Below, piece by piece: positions 57,776 through 64,000 of a stretch of 64,000 nucleotides of DNA (position 1 is the stretch's first letter; each line of letters opens with the position of its first letter). The position numbers were made by a program, and so were the translations under genes. Source of the DNA: Glebionis coronaria. Its lineage: Eukaryota; Streptophyta; Magnoliopsida; Asterales; Asteraceae. Location of the stretch: positions 94,751,237 to 94,815,236 of the forward strand of contig CM046878.1 of the NCBI GenBank assembly GCA_025667525.1, read 5' to 3'. The notes beneath the pieces are model-generated. The model worked only from the letters and a program-made list of their open reading frames with translations. It had not been told where the DNA came from and did not search any database.

Positions 57776-60690
57776 CTAAGAATATATGAATCTCATGAAA
57801 TCCATGCTAACATCACTGGTGTAGTCAACTTCAAGTCTGGTGGTGATCAATTTCTTCAATAAGTCTTGTGAAAATGGATACTTCACATCTATCAGCAAGA
57901 ACTCTGTAAACTTTGTAGTACTCAAATAAAACATCCCAGCAGCAGAATACAAATGCCACTTCAAACTACTCAACTCATCCAGATCCAACCATATTGGATC
58001 AACATCATCATGGGCAAACATTCTTCTGAATGTTGTCCAAATATTTATTCCATTCAAAGAAGAAGGAGCTTCAGCCTCATACTTCTCCCTTAACAAACTC
58101 CAAAGAGTTTCTACATCCTCCCAATCTAGGCTAGAAAATAAAGAAATAAATGAAGTAAAAGTATGAACCTTTCCTCCAGCCCTGGTAAGCATCCAAAAAC
58201 CAACAGAATCCTCCTCATACTTGATGATGGGATTCTTGAAATCAAGTGGCACAACAGCAGCCATATCTGATGCCTCCAAAGGAGAAAGCACCATGTTCCT
58301 CTTCAAAAAAACTTGATGTGGATTCAACTGATCAAGATTTTCAAATTTAAGCTTGAACCCCTTCTTCCTTGGTTTTGGTACAATGGAAGCTTTCTCAATC
58401 TGCATAGCTTCCTCAATCTTTTAGTGTCTTTCCACAGACAGCATCCTCATGATATTATCCTCACAAACTTGTTCCCAAATGGGAAATGCATAGTACTCCA
58501 ATTGATCAAAAGAAAGCTTCTTCAATTTGGCAAAAGTCCATCTAGTTTGATGACATCTAAGAAGCATGTAATAAAGCTCTCTTATGTCCCTTTTTCTCTC
58601 ATAAAGTACCATGTTGGCTCTATGCTTCAAAATGATCTTGCAATCATTCTGAACTCTCAGCAGAATCTCTAAACCCCATATCTTCTCTGACAAGGTCATG
58701 TCTGGATTTTCTGTAACCTTTTCTTCCCACTTGAAATACATGGTAACAACTTCAGGCATGTCAAAATCTACCTGCATCTTCATCTGTTTGAGATTTTCCA
58801 TAGCCAGCTCATCATTGTCACTATATTCCAATCTTTCTAGGTCTTCTTCCAAAATATTTGACCCATGATCACTCTCCTCCTCTTCATCATCAGATTCATT
58901 CTTCTCATCACCTTCAGATTCTGATGAGAGAATCTGTGCTTCAATACTACCCTTCTTTAGCCCCTTCTTTTCTTGTTATTCTAGTTGATGAGCAAGCATT
59001 TCATCAATTGTTTCTGGGCTGCATCTCTTGGGACATCTTCTACAACTAACACAGCTTTACCCTTATCTAATGGATCAATCAAGGGAAAAGTAGAAGATTG
59101 TACCTGAGTAGAAGGTTCTTGAATCATAAGTGATGGTTGGGATACACCAATCATACTTGGAATCCTGTCAGCAGTTGAACTAGGCGTGTCAGCGTCCAAA
59201 GTGCCTTTGTCAGCGGCTGACAATCTACTAGCTTGAATCATCATTTTGTGAAAGTCAGCTTCATGGGAGTGATCAAAAAGGGAGAGGAAGTAGCTTGTTT
59301 CTTCATACTAGACAATGCATCAGCTATATCCTTAGTCCCATACGAACCTTGGGACCCCTTATCACTCAAATTAGGTTCATCCTCCCCTTTGTAAGAATCA
59401 TCTTCATAGGACAAAACCATGGCTCTCCTTCTCCCTGAGCCAGCAGCTTCCAAAACACCTATCCTCTCCCTCAATTTCTTGAGTTCAAGGTCTTGATTTG
59501 TGACTTTTCTGTACAAGTTCTGTATTAGACTTTTGCAAGCCTAATCAGAGAGTCGTCAATTACAAATTATTTAATGGTTGTAGAGTGTCCTCCTCCATAA
59601 TTGGAATTTGACTCCCAAAGATGGATTCATCAGGCATAGTTCTCTCAGCTGTACGACTAGGACCACTAGAGAAGATTCCAGTAGTCCTTTGTCTTTTCTC
59701 CATTCTATAATCACCAGGTTCAGAAGATGAAGTGGATGGGTGAATATGTGTGGGTGGTGGTGAGGTGACAGCGGGTGAAATAAGTGTGTCAGCGGCTGAA
59801 ACACGAGTGTCAACGTTTGAGGGGTCAAGATTCATAGGATCATCTTGGTGAGGTGAAGGTGGTAATTTTTGTGGTTCAGGTTCAGGTTCTAGGTGAGGTT
59901 GAGGGTTGTTGTTTGCCTCAATGACAACCAACATAGGAGGTGTCAAAGGTAAAGGTCTGAAAGGTGCAGTATTCATGGACAGAAAAAATTTTGCTTTTTG
60001 AGTAGGGATATTATAAAAACCATCATGATCTCTATGACAATAACCTTGGTGCTCAAAAACCATTTGTAAAAATCTAGGATAAGCAAGAGTCATCTTGTTA
60101 CCCTTGTTTTTCAACATGCCCTCAAAAATCATATGGGAAAAATTATATTTTTGCCCAGTGGACAAACAAACAAGAACACAACCAAAAGAATGATGGATTT
60201 CATTTAAAGAAGTACACATGGGACTAAGACACTGCAAGAGGACATGTATCAAGAACTTCCAGGATGGGGGAAATTGTTGTATAGAATATTTATTAATTTT
60301 TCCCTCTAGGGGAAATTCATAACCCAACCCTCGAAGTCCCTCTTGTAACTATTATTGGGGAAGGGTAGTCACACCATCAGCATCATCAAGCCTTAAGGCT
60401 TGACGAATGAGTGCTTTAGTGACCACCCATTTTACCCCATGTACATTCCTTGACAATGTAATCACTCCATCAACTGTTTTAGAACTGGCAATGTTCTAAA
60501 ACTGTTTGATGTGTGTGATAGGAATGAGGGGAGCATGATTCAAAGCGTACCTTAAGTTAGAAGCCAAGAGATACTCAATCATTCATGTGTATAGAGGATG
60601 ATGTGTGTTGTCAGCCTCAAGATAGGCGATCATGTTATGTTGATCCCTAAAGCACAAAGTAACACCAACAGGTTTGAATAAAGGATCCAT
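57776..60690 (-). pseudogene. Late env-like ORF of a SIRE-like Copia, broken
   Basis: From ATG 60690 (MDPLFKPVGV) the reading passes a TGA at 60583-60585, a TAG at 60496-60498 (in QF*NIAS, where Trp is expected) and two adjacent stops near 60350. It then stays open at 60327-59560, with FPPSWKFLIHVLLQCLSP and MTLAYPRFLQMVFEHQG followed by a Pro/Ser-rich stretch. Frame-broken pieces follow at 59516-59241 (RERIGVLEAA, a coiled-coil-like start), 59244-58981 and 58852-58421. The last, 58405-57776, contains WTTFRRMFAHDDVDPIW and ends DFMRFIYS 97 bp before the 3' LTR. The order resembles an extra late ORF found after pol in many daisy-family Copia elements; the env label is positional only. I do not see a signal peptide or a clear membrane segment. 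Function is unknown. Confidence 0.65.
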
Positions 60691-60713
60691 GAAAACTTGT
60701 TTGTGAGAGGTTA

Positions 60714-62371
60714 TAATAAGTGTGAAAACATTTATCCTTTTACCACTTAACTATAATAATAACCAAGCCAAAACGTGTATTTAATGTCGTAAATGTCGGA
60801 ATTATGCGGGGTATGTGTTTTTGTTGTGATTTAGGACCAAAATATGAAAAGGGAAGAAAACACGGGCTTTCACGGGCTTTTATCGATGAAAAAGACAAAA
60901 GACGAAGTCAAAAGATCAAGAGTGCAAAAAGAATGGAAGTGCAAGGCCTATTCTGAAGATTTATCGAAGAAAAAGTCTAAGACGGAAGTTTAACGAAGTC
61001 GAAGAACCAAGTCTAATTAATGAAGAAATTAGAAGACGAGTTCATTTTATTTATCGACAAATCCCGAGACAAAGTCGAGAATGACGAGTTTATTATCAAA
61101 GACGAAAGACGAGAAAGAAAGAAAGAAAGAAGGAAGCTTCCAACCAACCATACACTCCACTCCTATAAATACCCTCCTAATGACACATTAGGAGGTGTTA
61201 GCTAATTTGACACATTAGTCTTTCCAATTTATTTTTCTTGCACTTTCATATTGTCATTTACTTAATTGTTCTTAATTTGAAGATTATTTCAAGTAAGTTT
61301 GTTGAATCTTTATCTTTAATTTCAAGTTTTATATTAATCTCTCATTCTACCTTTTCTTGTCTTGTTTAATCTTATTGCTTATTTGCTTATTGTCATGCTT
61401 AATTGATTATGCTAATTGGTTTTTATGTGTTTGATTTTTATAGCTTATTGTGTGTGGTGCTTATTGTTTGATTTTTCTTATTTTGGATTAAGTGTTTTTA
61501 TTAGTTTATTTTATAAAAAGTTGATTTTTATTATTTAGATTAATTAGTGTTTTTCAAGTTTTTAATTTGTGGTTGAATTAATTTTTCTTAAAAGTGTTTT
61601 AAATTTAGTTTTAGTTATTTGCTTATTTGGTTTTAGCTTATTCGTAGCTTATTTCCTAGATTTTAGATAGTCTGTTACTGTTTATCTGTTTAAAAAGCAT
61701 CTTCGGAAAAGGGTTTATAAACTCCAAAAAACAACCCTTTCCGAACTTATTTTTATCCGATTTTCTTTCTTTTCATTTTCATGTTATCCGAATTTTTCCC
61801 TTTATCCGAATTAGTATTTCTCTTAATTTAATCAGTTATTCCGAAATAATCAGTTAATCCGAAAATCTCTTTGTTTTTCCGAAGATTTCATTTTTCCGAA
61901 AATCCTGGCTTTTACGAAAATAGGTCCTTTTTCTGAAGATTGTGAGATTCCGAAAATCAGTGTACTCCGAAAATTCTTCATTATTCCGAAATAGGGTTGT
62001 ATTCCGAAATACTTGTTTTATCCGAAATTTTGATTTTTCCGAGAATCCTTGGTTTTTCTGAAATAAGTTGTTTTTCCGAAATAAGCTGTTTTCCGAATTA
62101 GTCCTTTTTCCGAAGATTTTCTTTTATTCCGAAAATATTTATTATTCCGAAAATTTTAATTTTTCCGAAAAAGTTAGTTTTCAGTTTTATTTTATTTTCA
62201 GTTCTATTTTGATTAAAGCTTTAATTTTAGTCATCTACTTAATTGCCTTTAAGAACTTATTTTTAGTTTATTTTTAGTTTTATTTTTATTTTTATTAAAG
62301 AACTTAATTTTAATCAATTCGAATCGAGACGAGACGATAACTTTTTCATACTTGGCAAAAACCTTGTATTA
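60714..62371 (+). repeat. 5' LTR of Athila element H
   Basis: Begins TAATAAGTGTG and ends TATTA two bases before the primer site. Element B has TG...CA at these places, so both ends seem mutated. It shares with the B LTR the opening ATCCTTTTACCACTTAA and GAAGATTTATCGAAGAAAA further in. TATAAATAC near 61165 is a likely promoter. Confidence 0.8.
61700..62180 (+). repeat. Array of TTCCGAA motifs in the Athila H LTR
   Basis: About two dozen copies of TTTCCGAA or TATCCGAA, often as TTCCGAAAAT, are spaced 15-30 nt in T-rich sequence. The position matches the TTCCG(A/C)ATAG array of Athila B, but the motif tail differs. Confidence 0.8.
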
Positions 62372-62373
62372 AA

Positions 62374-62388
62374 TGGCGCCGCTGCCGG
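62374..62388 (+). promoter_or_regulatory. Primer-binding site of Athila H (tRNA-Asp type)
   Basis: TGGCGCCGCTGCCGG, identical to the site of element B and one base off the tRNA-Asp complement. Confidence 0.8.
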
Positions 62389-62641
62389 CTCTTTTCGTGA
62401 AGATTAACGGTTTTCTGTGAGAGACGCGTTGGATTTTCGGATCCGTTCACTCGTGAACGTTATTTTTCGTGTCAAAAATTTTCAAAAATCCATAAAAATC
62501 AAAAATTTTCAAAAATCCAAAAACATAAAAAAAAACTCATAAAAAGCATTTCTTTTTCAAAATATTTGCACCAAAAAGATTTTATTTTTACGATAACCAT
62601 TATTTTTCTATTCCTTTGTTATCTTTTTCTTTTGAAGGTGT

Positions 62642-64000
62642 ATGCGTGCTCGCTCATCGTCTTATTCTGAGCCCGAGACTCTTGAAGACTTAGACATGGC
62701 CAGTGTACACAACAATAATAATCCACCTCACCCCAATTTGAATAATAACAACCTTGTCCCTCCACCGACCTTCGTACGATGGAGGAGCTTTGTCAACCAA
62801 CAATGAATGGACGTGGAGGACCGATTGCGCCGATGCAAATCACGGCTCCTGAGTTTTCGTTGAAGCATCACATGATCCAAGAAGTTTAAAATACTTGTCC
62901 ATTTCGCGGATTACCGGATGATGATGCCAACAAACATCTCGACAAATTCATTACCGTCACTCAAAGCATGAAATTTCTCGGTGTTACCATGGATTTTCTT
63001 CGCCTTCATCTATTTCCACACACTTTATCCCACCATGACGAAAAATGGTTTGTTCGTCTTCCAAAGAATTCAATTGGGACGAAATGAGTCAACGATTTTT
63101 GTCGCGCTACTTTCCACCATCCATGGTCACGAGCCTTCGGAATCAAATCAGTGGTTTCACACAAGAACCTGATGAATCACTTTTCGATGCTTGGGAACGT
63201 TATAATGTCTTGATAGATCGATGTCCTAATCACAATATGCTCCCCGTCACCTTAATTGATACTTTCTACAACGGTTTAACTTTCCGTGATCGTGATACGA
63301 TTAATGCAGCCGCCGGTGGCACATTTATGAAAAGAAGACCCGAGGAGTGTAGAGAGCTTATAGAGAACATGACTACTCATCACAAAAATTAGGATTCATC
63401 CGCATCTTCAAAGAATAACCAGAGAGTCAATGTTTCTTCTACTTCATCAAACCCCGAGATGACCGAACTCACCCGCATGATGGCCGAAATGAACAAAAAT
63501 ATCCAACTCATGGCTACGAATCAACTACAACAAGTTAAAGTTGTAGCACTTTCTTGTGAGATCTGCGGCGGTCCTCGTTCATACACTGATTGTCCTTCTA
63601 CTCATGACAATCTGGAAAACGTGTATACGGCTCATGGTAACTATTACACGGAAGGCTATCAAGCCCGACCGCAAGGTGATCGTAACTTGCTAAGTTATCG
63701 TTCCAACAACTTTATTTCACCCGGTTTTTCTCCTCAAAACCACAACCCAAACAACTTCAATAGAAGCAATCCTAACCCACTTCAAGCTTCTACTCCATAT
63801 CACCCACCCGCTCCCCAAGATCCACCCATCACTCAACCCACGACATATAACCATGATGTTGAAACTTTCATGAGGACCCAAGGAGAGGTGGTGAAAAATC
63901 TACAAAGCCAAATCATTAACTTGAAAGGAGATATCACTAAACAAGGGAATGATATTCGAACCGAGCTTAGAAATGATATGCAAACTTCTTTAAGCAATCA
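62642..64000 (+). pseudogene. Athila H gag, broken, partial
   Basis: Begins MRARSSSYSEPETLEDLDMAS, close to the start of the B polyprotein. A frame change occurs near 62765. The reading then gives PIAPMQITAPEFSLKHHMIQ and meets TAA at 62887-62889. After another frame change near 63050 the capsid part is open at 63045-63392 (RYFPPSMVTSLRNQISGF, WERYNVLIDRCPNHNMLPVT) until TAG at 63390-63392. The frame then resumes with a zinc-knuckle-like CEICGGPRSYTDC near 63560 and a Pro/Asn-rich stretch to the window end. Gag forms the particle that packages element RNA; this copy cannot. Its more distant capsid sequence shows that B and H are different Athila subfamilies despite the shared leader. Confidence 0.85.

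Larger units (their letters stand above)
57001..60690 (-). mobile_element. 3' part of a SIRE-like Copia element (env-like ORF, PPT, 3' LTR)
   Basis: On the - strand, the late ORF (60690-57776) is followed by the purine tract AGGGAAGGAT and then TGTTGGAAAT, the start of a 3' LTR at 57679 running leftward. Its outer end is not fixed; 57001 is a guess. The gag-pol part is missing to the right because Athila H sits at 60714, so the element is cut or continues beyond the window. Confidence 0.65.
60714..64000 (+). mobile_element. Athila-type Gypsy element H, 5' part, runs off the window
   Basis: 5' LTR, primer site, leader and broken gag in order, in + orientation. It lies directly right of the late ORF of the - strand Copia and probably inserted into that element. 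Confidence 0.85.

Overview
The window looks like nuclear DNA of a flowering plant, most likely of the daisy family (Asteraceae). It is AT-rich, has GT-AG introns, and is dominated by nested Copia, Athila-type Gypsy, CACTA, Mutator-like and LINE sequences. The kinase family and the late ORF of one Copia element resemble sequences I know from Artemisia and Tanacetum relatives. Family assignment is recognition from memory, not a search.

Layout. 1-5.8 kb: the right part of a Mutator-like element with a Ulp1-type protease gene (+) converging on a five-exon FAR1-type transposase gene (-). Every intron and the space between the genes is filled with about 50 copies of one palindromic repeat. 5.9-8.5 kb: a five-exon host gene for a tandem kinase (pseudokinase plus complete kinase). 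8.7-32.9 kb: a three-level nest. A decayed Copia (C, 8666-32937) is split by an 18.5-kb Copia (A, 11273-29736, TSD ATCTT). A is itself entered by a 1.2-kb long-TIR element (D, 12874-14095, 9-bp TSD) and by an Athila-type Gypsy (B, from 19043) with an uninterrupted 1892-residue gag-pol ORF. 33.7-46 kb: a decayed CACTA transposase with a tandemly duplicated segment. One copy holds a 4.4-kb non-autonomous CACTA element (E) carrying a captured ribosomal protein eS7 gene fragment. The other holds a very young Copia (G) whose LTRs begin TA and end TA. 46.4-49.6 kb: two host genes, a phytocyanin (+) and a secreted leucine-rich-repeat protein (-), plus a relic of a second phytocyanin. 50.6-53.7 kb: relics of a PIF/Harbinger accessory gene and of a LINE ORF1. 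55.2 kb: a (TA)n tract of about 200 bp. 57.0-60.7 kb: the 3' part of a SIRE-like Copia on the - strand (late env-like ORF, PPT, 3' LTR). 60.7-64 kb: the 5' LTR and broken gag of a second Athila element (H), which runs off the end.

Only three genes look like functional host genes: the tandem kinase, the phytocyanin and the LRR protein. All three are of kinds often involved at the cell surface or in defence, but nothing here shows that they work together. The rest is transposon history. Target-site duplications and empty-site comparisons within the window fix much of its order: C before A, A before B and D, and the CACTA segment duplication before both E and G.
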